The notes: generated by a model from the letters alone, not told the origin. DNA of 64,000 nucleotides from Kitasatospora cineracea (GCF_003751605.1 NZ_RJVJ01000001.1:3224001-3288000), one strand, 5' to 3'. Shown: positions 43,083-52,468, counted from the stretch's first letter. Translations and numbers: made by a program.

Positions 43083-44471
43083 TCAGTCGTGCGCGTGCAG
43101 CGGCTTGCCGGCCAGCGCGAGGTGGGCCTCGCCGAGGGCCTCGGACTGGCTCGGGTGCGCGTGGATGAGCTGCGCGACCTCGGCGGGCAGGGCCTCCCAG
43201 TTGTAGATCAACTGGGCCTCGCCGACCTGCTCGCCCATGCGGGCGCCGACCATGTGGACACCCACGACGGCGCCGTCCTTGACCTGGACCAGCTTGATCT
43301 CGCCGGCAGTCTTGAGGATCTTGCTCTTGCCGTTGCCGGCGAGGTTGTACTTGAGCGTGACGACCTTCTCCTTGCCGTACTGCTCGACGGCCTTGGCCTC
43401 GGTCAGGCCGACGGAGGCGACCTCCGGGTTGGAGTACGTCACCCGCGGGATGCCGTCGTAGTCGATCGGGACGACCTTCAGGCCGGCGATCCGCTCGGCC
43501 ACCAGGATGCCCTCGGCGAAGCCGACGTGGGCCAGCTGCAGGGTCGGGACCAGGTCGCCGACGGCGGAGATGGTCGGCACGTTGGTGCGCAGGTACTCGT
43601 CGACCAGGACGTAGCCGCGGTCCATCGCGACGCCCTGCTCCTCGTAGCCCAGGCCGGCCGAGACCGGACCGCGGCCGATCGCGACCAGCAGCACGTCGGC
43701 CTCGATGGACTTGCCGTTCTCGGTGGAGACCCGGACGCCGTCGGCGGTGTACTCCACGCCGGAGAAGCGGGACTTCAGCTCGAACTTGATGCCGCGCTTG
43801 CGGAAGGCGCGCTCCAGCAGCTTGGAGGAGTTCTCGTCCTCCAGCGGCACCAGGTGGGGGAGGCCCTCGACGATGGTGACGTCGACGCCGAAGGACTTCC
43901 AGACCGAGGCGAACTCGCAGCCGATCACGCCGCCGCCGAGGATGATCGCCGACTTCGGGATGTAGTCGAGCTTCAGCGCGTGGTCGGAGGAGATGATCCG
44001 GTTGCCGTCGATGTCCAGGCCCGGGATCGAGCGCGGCACCGAGCCGGTGGCCAGGACGATGTGGCGGCCCTCGATGCGCTGGCCGTTGACGTCCACCGAG
44101 GTCTGCGAGGAGAGCTTGCCCTCGCCCTGGATGAAGGTGACCTTGCGCGAGGCGACCAGGCCCTGCAGGCCCTTGTACAGGCCGGCGACGACGTCGTCCT
44201 TGTACTTGTGGACGCCGTTGATGTCGATGCCCTGGAAGGTGGCGAGGACACCGAACTCGGCGGCTTCCTTGGTCTCGTCCGCGACCTCGGCGGCGTGCAG
44301 CAGCGCCTTGGTCGGGATGCAGCCGCGGTGCAGGCAGGTGCCGCCCAGCTCGCCCTTCTCGATCAGCGCGACGCTCAGGCCGAGCTGGGCGCCACGGAGC
44401 GCCGCGGCGTAACCGCCGCTTCCGCCTCCGAGAATGACTACGTCGAAAACGGTGCTGGCGTCGTTCGCCAC
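43083..44471 (-). CDS. lpdA: dihydrolipoyl dehydrogenase (E3)
   Basis: Reoxidises the lipoyl groups of E2 with NAD+. The 462-residue flavoprotein has G-G-G-S-G-G-Y for FAD, the redox disulfide in [13 protein letters not shown], a second nucleotide site G-G-G-V-I-G-C-E-F, and the C-terminal H-A-H-P-S-Q-S-E His/Glu pair. GTG 44471 is chosen because GGAGGA lies upstream; the longer frame has no ribosome binding site. It is 58 bp upstream of the E2 gene and co-directional, so they form an operon. Confidence 0.96.
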   Translation of the reverse strand: MANDASTVFDVVILGGGSGGYAAALRGAQLGLSVALIEKGELGGTCLHRGCIPTKALLHAAEVADETKEAAEFGVLATFQGIDINGVHKYKDDVVAGLYKGLQGLVASRKVTFIQGEGKLSSQTSVDVNGQRIEGRHIVLATGSVPRSIPGLDIDGNRIISSDHALKLDYIPKSAIILGGGVIGCEFASVWKSFGVDVTIVEGLPHLVPLEDENSSKLLERAFRKRGIKFELKSRFSGVEYTADGVRVSTENGKSIEADVLLVAIGRGPVSAGLGYEEQGVAMDRGYVLVDEYLRTNVPTISAVGDLVPTLQLAHVGFAEGILVAERIAGLKVVPIDYDGIPRVTYSNPEVASVGLTEAKAVEQYGKEKVVTLKYNLAGNGKSKILKTAGEIKLVQVKDGAVVGVHMVGARMGEQVGEAQLIYNWEALPAEVAQLIHAHPSQSEALGEAHLALAGKPLHAHD

Positions 44472-44807
44472 GTCACGTCCTCCATGCAAAAGGTGCGGAT
44501 CGCCGGGCCGGTCGCGGTCCGGTGGGTGAGTGCCCTCGTAAGGCGCCCAGTCGTGCCGGAAATACATCTTTGCACTTGTTGGCGGCAGGTGGCGTCGGCG
44601 GGTGCCCCGGGGCGTCCCCGGTGCGGCCCGCGCGTCGGCGGTATGACCCGTTCTCGGAGGTATCGTCGCAGCTCACGGCCGGGAAAACGGCAAGCGGAGG
44701 TACTCCGTCCGGGGGTCTTCGCCAGGCTGGTTCCGCCCTGCGGAATCAATTTTCGCCGGAGGCGAACACCGGCTCGAATTGGTATCGAGTGCTACCGGCT
44801 GGTAATG
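44472..44807. other. 336-bp gap between pepA and lpdA, no gene recognised
   Basis: It must hold the promoter of the lpdA-E2 operon. A plus-strand frame exists but without plausible protein. I cannot pick out a convincing -35/-10 pair. Confidence 0.45.
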
Positions 44808-44847
44808 CGCGTGGGGCCCGGCACCCACCGGTGCCGGGCCCCACGCG
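44808..44847 (-). terminator. strong pepA terminator
   Basis: About 18-bp perfect stem (44808-44825 with 44830-44847) and a CACC loop, beginning a few bases after the pepA stop on the minus strand. Confidence 0.85.
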
Positions 44848-44852
44848 TCGGA

Positions 44853-46349
44853 TCACTTGCCCGCGGCGGTGTCCTCCGCGAAGCGGACCAGGGTGCGCAC
44901 CGCGCTCGCGGTGCCGCCCTTCGGGGTGTAGCCGGACGCGCCGCCCTCGTTGAACGCCGGGCCGGCGATGTCCAGGTGCGCCCAGGCGGTGCCCTCGGCG
45001 ACGAACTCCTGCAGGAACAGGCCGGCCACCAGGCCGCCGCCCATCCGCTCGCCCATGTTCGCCAGGTCCGCGACGGTCGACTCGACCATGCCCTTGCGCA
45101 GGTCGGCCGGCAGCGGCATCGGCCAGGACGCCTCGCCCACCGCGCCCGCGGTCTCGTGCAGGCGGGTGCGCAGCGCCTCGTCGTTGGCCATCACGCCGAA
45201 GGTGCGGGTGCCCAGCGCCAGCACCATCGCGCCGGTCAGGGTCGCCACGTCGACGATCACGTCGGGCTGCTCCTCGCCGGCCCGGACGATCGCGTCGGCC
45301 AGCACCAGCCGGCCCTCGGCGTCGGTGTTCAGCACCTCGACGGTCTTGCCGCCGTACATCCGCAGCACGTCGCCCGGACGGGTCGCCGAGCCGGACGGCA
45401 TGTTCTCCGCCAGCGCCAGCCACGCCGTCACGTTGACCTGCAGGCCCAGCCGCTTGGCGGCGACCACGGCGGCGAACACCGCGGCGGCGCCCGCCATGTC
45501 GCACTTCATGGTCTCGTTGTGGCCGGCCGGCTTCAGCGAGATGCCGCCCGAGTCGTAGGTGATGCCCTTGCCGACGAAGGCCAGCGAGGCCTTCGCCTTC
45601 GGGTGGGTGTACGCCACCTTCACCAGCCGCGGCGGGTTCGCCGAGCCGACGCCCACGCCCAGGATGCCGCCGAAGCCGCCCTTGGCCAGCGCCTTCTCGT
45701 CCAGCACCTCGACCTTGAGGCCGTGCTCCTTGCCGGCCGCCTGGGCGATCGCGGCGAAGGACTTCGGGTTCAGGTCGTTCGGGGCGGTGTTGACCAGGTC
45801 GCGGGCCCGGTTCATCTCCTCGCCGATCGCCGCGGCGCGCTCCACCGCGACCTTGGCGTCCTTCGAGCCCTTGCGCTCCACCAGCAGCACCAGCTCGGCG
45901 ACCGGGGCCTTGGCGACCTCGGCCTTGTAGCTGCCGAAGGAGTACGTGCCGAGCAGGCCGCCCAGCGCGACCGCCTCGACCTCGTCGGCCGAGACCGCCG
46001 GCAGCGCCAGCGCGACCTTCTTCGAACCGGCCAGCGTGCGGGCGGCGGTGCCGGCGGCCTTGCGCAGCTCCTCGGCGCCGTACGCGCCCTCGGCGGCCGC
46101 GCCCAGGCCCACGGCCAGCACCAGCGGCGCCTTGGCGCCGGCCGGAGCGGGAAGCTTGACCGCCTCACCCTCGGCACCGGTGGCGCCCAGGGTGGTGAGG
46201 ACCTCGGCCAGCTTGCCCTCGAACGCCTCGACGACCGCCTCGGCGCCCGGAGCGACGACCAGGCCCTTGGGCCCCTTCGCCACACCGATCACCAGGGCAT
46301 CCGCACGCAGGCTCACGGCGGAGGAGGTGCTCACAGACAGTGCAGTCAC
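44853..46349 (-). CDS. pepA: leucyl aminopeptidase (M17)
   Basis: A 498-residue zinc/manganese aminopeptidase that trims N-terminal residues from peptides in the cytosol. Signature elements: G-K-G-I-T-Y-D-S-G-G-I-S-L-K-P, M-K-C-D-M-A-G-A-A, and N-T-D-A-E-G-R-L, which together supply the metal ligands and the catalytic Lys and Arg. GTG 46349 has AGGACG eight bases upstream; the frame runs on upstream only as low-complexity sequence. It is followed by a strong terminator and is probably a single-gene unit. Confidence 0.96.
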   Translation of the reverse strand: MTALSVSTSSAVSLRADALVIGVAKGPKGLVVAPGAEAVVEAFEGKLAEVLTTLGATGAEGEAVKLPAPAGAKAPLVLAVGLGAAAEGAYGAEELRKAAGTAARTLAGSKKVALALPAVSADEVEAVALGGLLGTYSFGSYKAEVAKAPVAELVLLVERKGSKDAKVAVERAAAIGEEMNRARDLVNTAPNDLNPKSFAAIAQAAGKEHGLKVEVLDEKALAKGGFGGILGVGVGSANPPRLVKVAYTHPKAKASLAFVGKGITYDSGGISLKPAGHNETMKCDMAGAAAVFAAVVAAKRLGLQVNVTAWLALAENMPSGSATRPGDVLRMYGGKTVEVLNTDAEGRLVLADAIVRAGEEQPDVIVDVATLTGAMVLALGTRTFGVMANDEALRTRLHETAGAVGEASWPMPLPADLRKGMVESTVADLANMGERMGGGLVAGLFLQEFVAEGTAWAHLDIAGPAFNEGGASGYTPKGGTASAVRTLVRFAEDTAAGK

Positions 46350-46573
46350 GACAAATGCGTCCTGTTCTTTTCGCGGTCCACAGCCGGTGGCGGCTCCGTT
46401 GCCGACCGGCAAAACCCAGGCAGACTCCGCGGCGAAACGGGGCGCAGGGCCAGGGTGCTCACCGCATGGTAGTCCGCATATTGGGATCGCGCCGCCCCGC
46501 CTGCCCCGTGCACGAACCGCCGCGAACCGTGACGGTGCGTGAGTTCGTGTGCGGGAGCAGGGTGGACGCCCGC

Positions 46574-47391
46574 TCACACCAGCGCGACCGCCACCAGCGC
46601 CGCGGTCGCCGAGGTCTCCACCAGCGCACCCAGCACGTCCCCGGTCACCCCGCCGAACCGCCGCACGCACCGCCGCAGCAGGGCCCCCGCGGCGAGCACC
46701 CCGCACAGCACCGCGACCCCCGACTGCCAGCGCACCGCCGCCGCCACCGCGGCCACCAGCACCGTCACCGCCACCGCCACCGCCGGCCGCACGGTGGCCG
46801 CCACCATCGCCCCCAGCCCGCCCGGCCGGGCCGCCGGCACCGACCGCAGGCACCCCCACGCCAACGCCGCCCGCCCCGCCACCGCGGCCACCACCGCCGC
46901 CAGCGCACCGCGCCCCGGCGACACCGCGAACTGCCCGGCCAGCGCCGCGACCTGGGCGAGCATCAGCAACAGCAGCGTCAGCACGCCGAACGGGCCGATG
47001 TCCGACTGCTTCATGATCCGCAACGCGTCCCCGGCCGGCTTCCCGCTGCCCAGCCCGTCCGCGACGTCCGCCACCCCGTCCAGGTGCAGCCCCCGGGTCA
47101 GCACCGCACCCACCGCGACCACCGCCACCCCGCCGAGCAACGCCCCGCCCCGCCACGCGACCAGCGCCCCCGCGCCCCCGCCAGCACCCCCACCACCAGC
47201 CCGACCAACGGCGCGAGCACCATCGCCACCCCGCCGGCCCCCCGGTCCCACCGCTCCACCCGCACCCGGAACACCGTCAACGTCCCGAACGCGAACCTGA
47301 GCCCGTCCCCGACCGGACGCCCCGTCAGGGACGCGGCAACCTGCGCCGAACCGGCCGGCGAAGGCGCAGCACCCCCCGACTCCTGTCCCAT
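46574..47391 (-). pseudogene. cobS: adenosylcobinamide-GDP ribazoletransferase (cobalamin synthase), frame broken
   Basis: The last step of cobalamin assembly, in the membrane. The N-terminal part (G-L-R-F-A-F-G-T-L-T-V-F, then R-W-D-R-G, A-P-L-V-G-L) is in one frame, and the rest (T-R-G-L-H-L-D-G-V-A-D, D-G-L-G-S-G-K-P, M-K-Q-S-D-I-G-P-F-G and membrane helices) is in another. One extra G in the G/C run at about 47175-47190 would join them. The start is uncertain: ATG 47391 has only an ill-placed AGGGA. If the shift is real, the split removes the first membrane helix. It follows cobT and cobU on the same strand. Confidence 0.8.
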
Positions 47392-47415
47392 TCCCTGCTG
47401 TGCGTGCTCGTCGCC
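47317..47415 (-). repeat. imperfect 99-bp repeat, copy 1
   Basis: Matches 47434-47532 at a constant 117-bp offset without indels but with many substitutions. Both begin ACGCCCCGTCAGGG. Together they fill most of the space between cobT and cobS and duplicate a stretch that in frame reads P-A-G-S-A-Q. Confidence 0.7.
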
Positions 47416-47433
47416 TGCCCCGGGCCCCGCTTC

Positions 47434-47532
47434 ACGCCCCGTCAGGGCCGCGGGGAACTGAGCCGAACCGGCAGGCGAAGACGCAGCGCCCGCCGCCTCC
47501 CGCCCCGTCCCCTGCGGTGCGTGTTCGCCGCC
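47434..47532 (-). repeat. imperfect 99-bp repeat, copy 2
   Basis: Second copy of 47317-47415, ending just beyond the cobT stop codon. Duplication of the cobT-cobS junction is the simplest origin. Confidence 0.7.
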
Positions 47533-47540
47533 CACCGGGG

Positions 47541-48659
47541 TCAGTAGCGGTCGAGCAGGTCCGCCGCCGTCGGCAGCTTGGCCGGGGCCCGCGGCGGGAG
47601 CGGCTTGGCGCTCGGGACGGCGGCCGGCTCGGCGAGGGTGTCGCCCGCGGCCTGGAGCAGCGGCAGGGCCAGCACCGCGGAGACGCCCTCGCCCATGGTG
47701 ACGCCCGCCTCGTGCAGCGGTGCCAGGGTCAGCCGGTCGTACGCCTTGGCCTGGGCGGGCTCGCCGGTCAGCGCGGAGGCGCGCCACCACTCGGGGGCCC
47801 GGAAGGCGATCCGCTGGGCGACCAGCGCGCAGGCCGCCGAGACCACCCCGTCCAGCACGACGGGCAGCTTGCGGACGGCGGCCTGCAGCAGGAAGCCGGT
47901 GATCGCGGCGAAGTCGGCGCCGCCGGACGCGGCGAGCAGCGCGAGCTGGTCGCCGAGCACCGGGCGGGCCCGGCGCAGCGCGTCGCGGATGGTGGCGCAC
48001 TTGACCATCCAGGTCCGGTCGTCGACGCCCGAGCCGCGGCCGGTGACGGCGGCGGCGTCGGTGCCGCACAGCGCGCCGATCAGCACGGCGGCCACCGTGG
48101 TGGAGCCGACGCCCAGGTCGCCGAGCAGCACCAGGTCGGTGCCGGCGTCGGCCTCCTCGTCGGCGACGGCCATGCCGGCCCGGAAGGCGCGGGCGGCCTC
48201 CTCGGCGGTCAGCGCGTCCTCGACGTCGATCCGTCCGGAGCCGCGGCGGACCCGGTGCCGGACGACCTCTTCGGGGAACTCGTCGGGGGCGGCGTCCACG
48301 GCGATGTCGACCACCCGGACGTCCGCCCCGTAGCGGCGGGCCAGCACGGCCACCGGCGCGGTGCCGTCGAGCACGGCGCGGACCCGGTCGGCGGTGCCGC
48401 CGCGGGGCTGCAGGGTGGAGATGCCGAGCGAGGCGACGCCGTGGTCGGCGGCGAACAGCAGCACCCGGGCGCCGGTCAGCGGGCGGATCGGCGCCTCGCC
48501 CTGGGCGGACGCCAGCCAGGCCCCCAGCTCCTGGAGCCGGCCCAGGCCGCCGCGCGGCATGGCCAGTTGCTGCCAGCGTTCCTCGGCGCCGCGTCGCGCA
48601 CCCTCGTCGGGCCGCTCGACGAGCGAGGAGAAAGTGTCGAGATCCACGGTGGTGTCCAT
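47541..48659 (-). CDS. cobT: nicotinate-nucleotide--dimethylbenzimidazole phosphoribosyltransferase
   Basis: Activates the lower ligand of cobalamin as alpha-ribazole phosphate. The 372-residue protein shows P-R-G-G-L-G-R-L-Q-E-L (~35-45), F-A-A-D-H-G-V, G-D-L-G-V-G-S-T-T and the C-terminal G-V-T-M-G-E-G-V-S-A with the catalytic Glu. It lies 11 bp downstream of cobU and upstream of cobS, so the three share an operon. No ribosome binding site is clear before the ATG. Confidence 0.95.
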   Translation of the reverse strand: MDTTVDLDTFSSLVERPDEGARRGAEERWQQLAMPRGGLGRLQELGAWLASAQGEAPIRPLTGARVLLFAADHGVASLGISTLQPRGGTADRVRAVLDGTAPVAVLARRYGADVRVVDIAVDAAPDEFPEEVVRHRVRRGSGRIDVEDALTAEEAARAFRAGMAVADEEADAGTDLVLLGDLGVGSTTVAAVLIGALCGTDAAAVTGRGSGVDDRTWMVKCATIRDALRRARPVLGDQLALLAASGGADFAAITGFLLQAAVRKLPVVLDGVVSAACALVAQRIAFRAPEWWRASALTGEPAQAKAYDRLTLAPLHEAGVTMGEGVSAVLALPLLQAAGDTLAEPAAVPSAKPLPPRAPAKLPTAADLLDRY

Positions 48660-48670
48660 CGGTCGGCAAT

Positions 48671-49231
48671 CTACACGGACACCGCTTTGATGGTCAGCAC
48701 CTGTCCGGCGACCACCAGCAGCACCTGCTCGGAGGCGTCGGCCACCGCCATGTTCAGCCGCCCGAGGGTGTCCCGGAAGCGCCGTCCGGCGGCGGTGGCG
48801 GGCACCACGCCCATCCCGACCTCGTTGGAGACCGCGACCACCTCCCGGGCGGTCCCGGCCCAGGCCGCGGCCAGGGCCGCGCAGCGCTCCTCGACCGCCC
48901 GCTGCCCGCCGTCCAGCCAGACCTCGTCCTCCCAGGCCCGGTGCTCGTCCATGACCGCGGTCAGCCACAGCGCCAGGCAGTCGATCAGCACCGGCGCCCG
49001 GTCGCGCTCGTCGGCCAGCACCGCCTCCAGCTCGCAGGTCTCGGCGGTCCGCCAGGTCTCCGGCCGCCGGGCCCGGTGCAGGTCGACCCGCCGGGCCCAG
49101 TCGGCGTCGCCGTCCCGCCGCCCGGAGGTGGCCACGTACAGCACGTCGGAACGGTCGGCGAGCAGCCGCTCGGCATGGGTGGACTTGCCGGAGCGGGCGC
49201 CGCCGAGGAGCAGGGTGCGGGGGAGTGCCAT
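48671..49231 (-). CDS. cobU: bifunctional adenosylcobinamide kinase/guanylyltransferase
   Basis: Phosphorylates adenosylcobinamide and adds GMP, giving the substrate of CobS. The 186-residue protein has the P-loop G-G-A-R-S-G-K-S (~10-17), H-R-A-R-R-P near residue 53 (guanylylation His region), D-C-L-A-L-W-L and S-N-E-V-G-M-G. First gene of the cobU-cobT-cobS run. I saw no cobalamin riboswitch in front of it. Confidence 0.95.
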   Translation of the reverse strand: MALPRTLLLGGARSGKSTHAERLLADRSDVLYVATSGRRDGDADWARRVDLHRARRPETWRTAETCELEAVLADERDRAPVLIDCLALWLTAVMDEHRAWEDEVWLDGGQRAVEERCAALAAAWAGTAREVVAVSNEVGMGVVPATAAGRRFRDTLGRLNMAVADASEQVLLVVAGQVLTIKAVSV

Positions 49232-49323
49232 GCGATCATCCTGCCGGACGGAGCTTCGCCCCCTCGCGGGGTGGGCACGCTACCGTCACGATCCCAGTGG
49301 CACGATTCGCGGAGGAGCCCGGC

Positions 49324-49524
49324 ATGGTGTGGACCTGGCGGTACGAGAAGAGCGACGGCACCGTGGTGGAGCCGGCGAACGGCGCCGAGGAGTTCTCCAG
49401 CCAGGGGGACGCCGAGTCCTGGATCGGCGAGGAGTGGAAGGCGCTGCTGGAGGACGGGGTCGACCGGGTGGTCCTGGTCGAGGACGGGCGGGACGTCTAC
49501 CCGATGAGCCTGCACGAGGGCTGA
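49324..49524 (+). CDS. small conserved protein, 66 residues
   Basis: A 66-residue acidic protein, M-V-W-T-W-R-Y-E-K-S-D-G ... V-Y-P-M-S-L-H-E, with GGAGGAG ideally placed upstream of ATG 49324; an upstream in-frame start at 49225 is less likely. Compact alpha/beta composition. I recall similar short proteins at this place in Streptomyces; no function is known. Divergent from cobU, convergent with the methyltransferase gene. Confidence 0.75.
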   Translation: MVWTWRYEKSDGTVVEPANGAEEFSSQGDAESWIGEEWKALLEDGVDRVVLVEDGRDVYPMSLHEG

Positions 49525-49551
49525 CGCCCCGTCAGCGCTCCGCCCCCGGCG

Positions 49552-50244
49552 TCACTTCTCGGCGACGACGTGCAGCAGCGCGGCGACCTGCCGGTACGGG
49601 TCCTGCCGGCCGGCCCGCTCCTCGGCGTCCAGCAGCTGGGCGAGCTGCCGGCCGTCGACCGGGGCGGCCTCGTCCGGCATCGTGTCGGTGAACACCCGCA
49701 CCCCGTACCAGTGCCGGACCGGGACGGCGAAGCCGGCCAGCGTCCCGGAGAGCTCGGCGAGCCGGTCGGCGCGGGCGGGCAGGCCCAGGCGGTTGGTGTA
49801 GCGGGTGGAGTCGAAGGCCTCCTGGCAGGCCCGCCAGTCGCCCATCAGCCCGGTCCGCATGGCCAGCGCGTCGCCGTTGCGGACCAGCAGCGAGAGCAGC
49901 CCGCCGGGGGCCAGGATCCTGGCCACCGAGGCCAGCATCGGGTCCGGGTCCGGCAGGTACATCAGGGTGCCGTGGCAGAGCACCAGGTCGAAGCTGCGCG
50001 GCCCGAACCAGCGCCCGACCTGGTGGCCGTCGCCGGTGAGCAGCTGGACGCGCTCGCGCACCTCCGGCGGCTCGGCGGACAGCGCCTGCTGGGCCAGGCC
50101 CAGGGTGGCCGGGTCCGGGTCGATGCCGGTGACGAAGTGCCCGGCCCGGGCCAGCCGCAGCGCCTGGGTGCCCTCGGCGCAGCCCACGTCCAGCACCCGC
50201 AGCGCGATGCCGCGGGTGAGCTGCTCGGCGAGCTGGCGGGTCAC
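49552..50244 (-). CDS. SAM-dependent methyltransferase (start probably further upstream)
   Basis: A class I methyltransferase: V-L-D-V-G-C-A-E-G-T-Q (motif I), G-I-D-P-D-P-A-T-L-G (acidic loop), L-V-L-C-H-G-T-L-M-Y (motif IV) and L-A-P-G-G-L-L-S-L-L. The first normal start is GTG 50244, giving 230 residues, but convincing coding sequence continues in frame upstream (P-Y-H-S-G-A-G-E-W-L-E-R-H-G-G) to a CTG at 50457 that overlaps the previous stop as CTGA. The real protein may be ~301 residues from a CTG start. Substrate unknown. Confidence 0.8.
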   Translation of the reverse strand: MTRQLAEQLTRGIALRVLDVGCAEGTQALRLARAGHFVTGIDPDPATLGLAQQALSAEPPEVRERVQLLTGDGHQVGRWFGPRSFDLVLCHGTLMYLPDPDPMLASVARILAPGGLLSLLVRNGDALAMRTGLMGDWRACQEAFDSTRYTNRLGLPARADRLAELSGTLAGFAVPVRHWYGVRVFTDTMPDEAAPVDGRQLAQLLDAEERAGRQDPYRQVAALLHVVAEK

Positions 50245-50453
50245 CAGCTCGTGGCGGACCAGGTTGTGCAGCCCGCCGTGCCGCTCCAGCCACTCGCCCG
50301 CCCCGCTGTGGTACGGCCCGCCCCGGGCCGGCAGCCGTCCGTGCCGCCCCCGCGGCGCCCCGTACCCGTGCTGGGCCGGTACGCCCGGTGCGCCGAGGGC
50401 CCCGACCGGCTGCTGCGCGGGCGGGGCCCAGTACGGCGGGACGGCTTCCGCGG

Positions 50454-51056
50454 TCAGGGCCGCTCGCCCCGCTTGACCATCGGCTTGGGCAGCCGCAGCC
50501 GGCGCATCTGCAGGGTGCGCATCAGGCCGTACATGACCGCGCCGCGGGTGTTCTCGTTCGGGAAGCGGGTGGCCAGGCCCTTGCGCAGCTGGAGGCCGAT
50601 CCGGACGAAGTCCAGGATGACCACCACGAAGAAGACCATGAACAGCAGCGTGGAGAGCAGCTGCAGGTAGTTGACCTTGGTGATGCTGAGCACCAGCACC
50701 ACCACCGCGTACGGCAGGAAGAACTCGGCCGCGGCCCAGCGGGAGTCGATGAAGTCGCGGACGTAGCGCCGCACCGGGCCCTTGTCGCGCGGCGGCAGGG
50801 CGCGCTCGTCGCCCTCCAGCAGCGCGGTGCGCTGCTTCTCGCGCTCCGCGCGCATCCGCTCGCGGGCCTGCTTGGCGGCCTCCTTGCGGTCCTTCGGGAC
50901 GGAGACCCGGGTCTTCCGGTGGGCCTCGGCCTCACTGCGCTTGGGCGTGGGCCGGCCCTTGGGAGCCTGCGGGTCGCGGGCCTGCTTCTCGGCCTCCTTC
51001 GTCAGCGTGACGGTGGAGGAGGAGGCGGCGGATTCATCAGAGCGGCGTCGAAACAC
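50454..51056 (-). CDS. DUF3043 membrane protein
   Basis: A 200-residue actinobacterial DUF3043 protein: V-F-R-R-R-S-D-E at the N-terminus, the conserved G-R-P-T-P-K-R-S-E-A (~40-50), a basic helix, R-R-Y-V-R-D-F-I-D-S-R, then two membrane helices (~125-168). GTG 51056 is chosen because family members begin at this point. Function unknown. Divergent from pspA; its stop overlaps a possible CTG start of the methyltransferase gene. Confidence 0.85.
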   Translation of the reverse strand: MFRRRSDESAASSSTVTLTKEAEKQARDPQAPKGRPTPKRSEAEAHRKTRVSVPKDRKEAAKQARERMRAEREKQRTALLEGDERALPPRDKGPVRRYVRDFIDSRWAAAEFFLPYAVVVLVLSITKVNYLQLLSTLLFMVFFVVVILDFVRIGLQLRKGLATRFPNENTRGAVMYGLMRTLQMRRLRLPKPMVKRGERP

Positions 51057-51260
51057 ACTCCCAGCGTACGGGTTGACCGGCGGCTTTCCGGCGCGCCCCC
51101 GGACGCGAACCGATATCGATCCTGAGGACGATGCCGAACGGCCGTCCGCCGTAGCAGCATTGTTGCAGGCTGGTGCACTGCGCCGGGGACCCCGCCGCGC
51201 ATACACTCGACCTGTCACGAGACGCAAACCCAGGCCCGAAGAAGGGGGCTATCGAGGCCC

Positions 51261-52049
51261 ATGAGCGACGGAATCATGAAGCGTATGGGGCTGATCTTCC
51301 GCTCCAAGGCGAACAAGGCCTTGGACCGGGCGGAGGACCCGCGCGAAACGCTCGACTACTCCTACCAGAAGCAGCTGGAACTGCTGCAGAAGGTGCGCAG
51401 GGGCGTCGCCGACGTGGCCACCTCCCGCAAGCGCCTGGAGCTCCAGCTGACCCAGCTCCAGCAGCAGTCCTCCAAGTACGAGGACCAGGGCCGCAAGGCG
51501 CTGTCCCTCGGCCGCGAGGACCTGGCCCGCGAGGCGCTCAGCCGCAAGGCCAACCTGCAGTCCCAGATCACCGACCTGGAGACGCAGTACCAGGCCCTGC
51601 AGGGCGAGGAGGAGAAGCTCACGCTCGCCTCCCAGCGCCTCCAGGCCAAGGTGGACGCCTTCCGCACCAAGAAGGAGACCATCAAGGCCACCTACACCGC
51701 GGCCCAGGCGCAGACCCGGATCGCGGAGTCCTTCTCCGGCATCTCCGAGGAGATGGGCGACGTCGGCCTGGCGATCCAGCGCGCGGAGGACAAGACCGCG
51801 CAGATGCAGGCCCGCGCGGGCGCGATCGACGAGCTGCTGGCCTCCGGCGCGCTCGACGACGCCAGCGGCCTCGGCCGCAAGGACGACATCGAGGCCGAGC
51901 TGGAGCGGGTGGCCGGCGGCAGCGACGTCGAGCTGGAGCTGGCCCGGATGAAGGCCGAGCTGACCGGCGGCACCCCCGCCTCCCAGCCGCAGGCGATCGA
52001 GCAGGGGAAGAACGACACCCCGCCGCCGACCATCAACTACAACAAGTAA
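51261..52049 (+). CDS. pspA: PspA/IM30 family protein
   Basis: A 262-residue, nearly all-helical coiled-coil protein: M-S-D-G-I-M-K-R-M-G-L-I-F-R-S-K-A-N at the N-terminus (membrane-binding helix), D-P-R-E-T-L-D-Y-S-Y-Q-K-Q-L at ~25-38, then long heptads to ~residue 190 and an Ala/Pro tail ending N-Y-N-K. PspA proteins coat and protect the membrane under stress. The pspAA gene follows after 27 bp and is likely in the same operon. Confidence 0.93.
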   Translation: MSDGIMKRMGLIFRSKANKALDRAEDPRETLDYSYQKQLELLQKVRRGVADVATSRKRLELQLTQLQQQSSKYEDQGRKALSLGREDLAREALSRKANLQSQITDLETQYQALQGEEEKLTLASQRLQAKVDAFRTKKETIKATYTAAQAQTRIAESFSGISEEMGDVGLAIQRAEDKTAQMQARAGAIDELLASGALDDASGLGRKDDIEAELERVAGGSDVELELARMKAELTGGTPASQPQAIEQGKNDTPPPTINYNK

Positions 52050-52076
52050 GCCCGGCAGCAGGGGAGACGCACCAGC

Positions 52077-52370
52077 ATGATCATGCGGGTCTTGGGTGAG
52101 GGGCAGTTCGAGGTCGCCGAGGACGACCTGAACCGGCTGAACCAGCTGGACGACGAGCTGCTCCAGGCCGTCGAGGCAGGGGACGAGGCGGCCTTCCGGG
52201 CCGCGCTCGGCAGCCTGCTCGCGGCGGTCCGTGAGGTCGGCACGCCGCTTCCGCCAGAGTCGCTGGAGCCGTCGGACCTGATCCTCCCGGACGCCGAGGC
52301 GTCCTTGGAGCAGGTCCGCGAGCTGCTGCGGGACGAGGGCGACGGCCTGATCCCCGGCCTCCCGGAGTAG
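52077..52370 (+). CDS. pspAA: PspA-associated protein PspAA
   Basis: A 97-residue acidic protein with the PspAA pattern: M-I-M-R-V-L-G-E-G-Q-F at the start, L-N-R-L-N-Q-L-D-D-E-L near residue 18, and S-D-L-I-L-P-D-A-E at ~66-74. It partners PspA in actinobacterial membrane-stress operons. Spacing (27 bp) and order support co-transcription. A very strong terminator follows. Confidence 0.88.
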   Translation: MIMRVLGEGQFEVAEDDLNRLNQLDDELLQAVEAGDEAAFRAALGSLLAAVREVGTPLPPESLEPSDLILPDAEASLEQVRELLRDEGDGLIPGLPE

Positions 52371-52371
52371 T

Positions 52372-52445
52372 TCGGGCGCCACACGTGACGAGAGGGCGGG
52401 CACCCCTTCCGGGGTGCCCGCCCTCTCGTCACGTGTGGCGCCCGA
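52372..52445. terminator. 35-bp perfect hairpin, bidirectional terminator
   Basis: Arms 52372-52406 and 52411-52445 are perfectly complementary over 35 bp around a TTCC loop, between the convergent pspAA and nadA genes. Exceptionally long for a terminator. Confidence 0.92.
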
Positions 52446-52468
52446 CCCCGCGGGCGCGGGGCGAATCG

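Noticed and set aside
49232..49323. Cobalamin riboswitch in front of cobU
   Set aside because: The gap is too short, and no B12-box-like sequence was seen.
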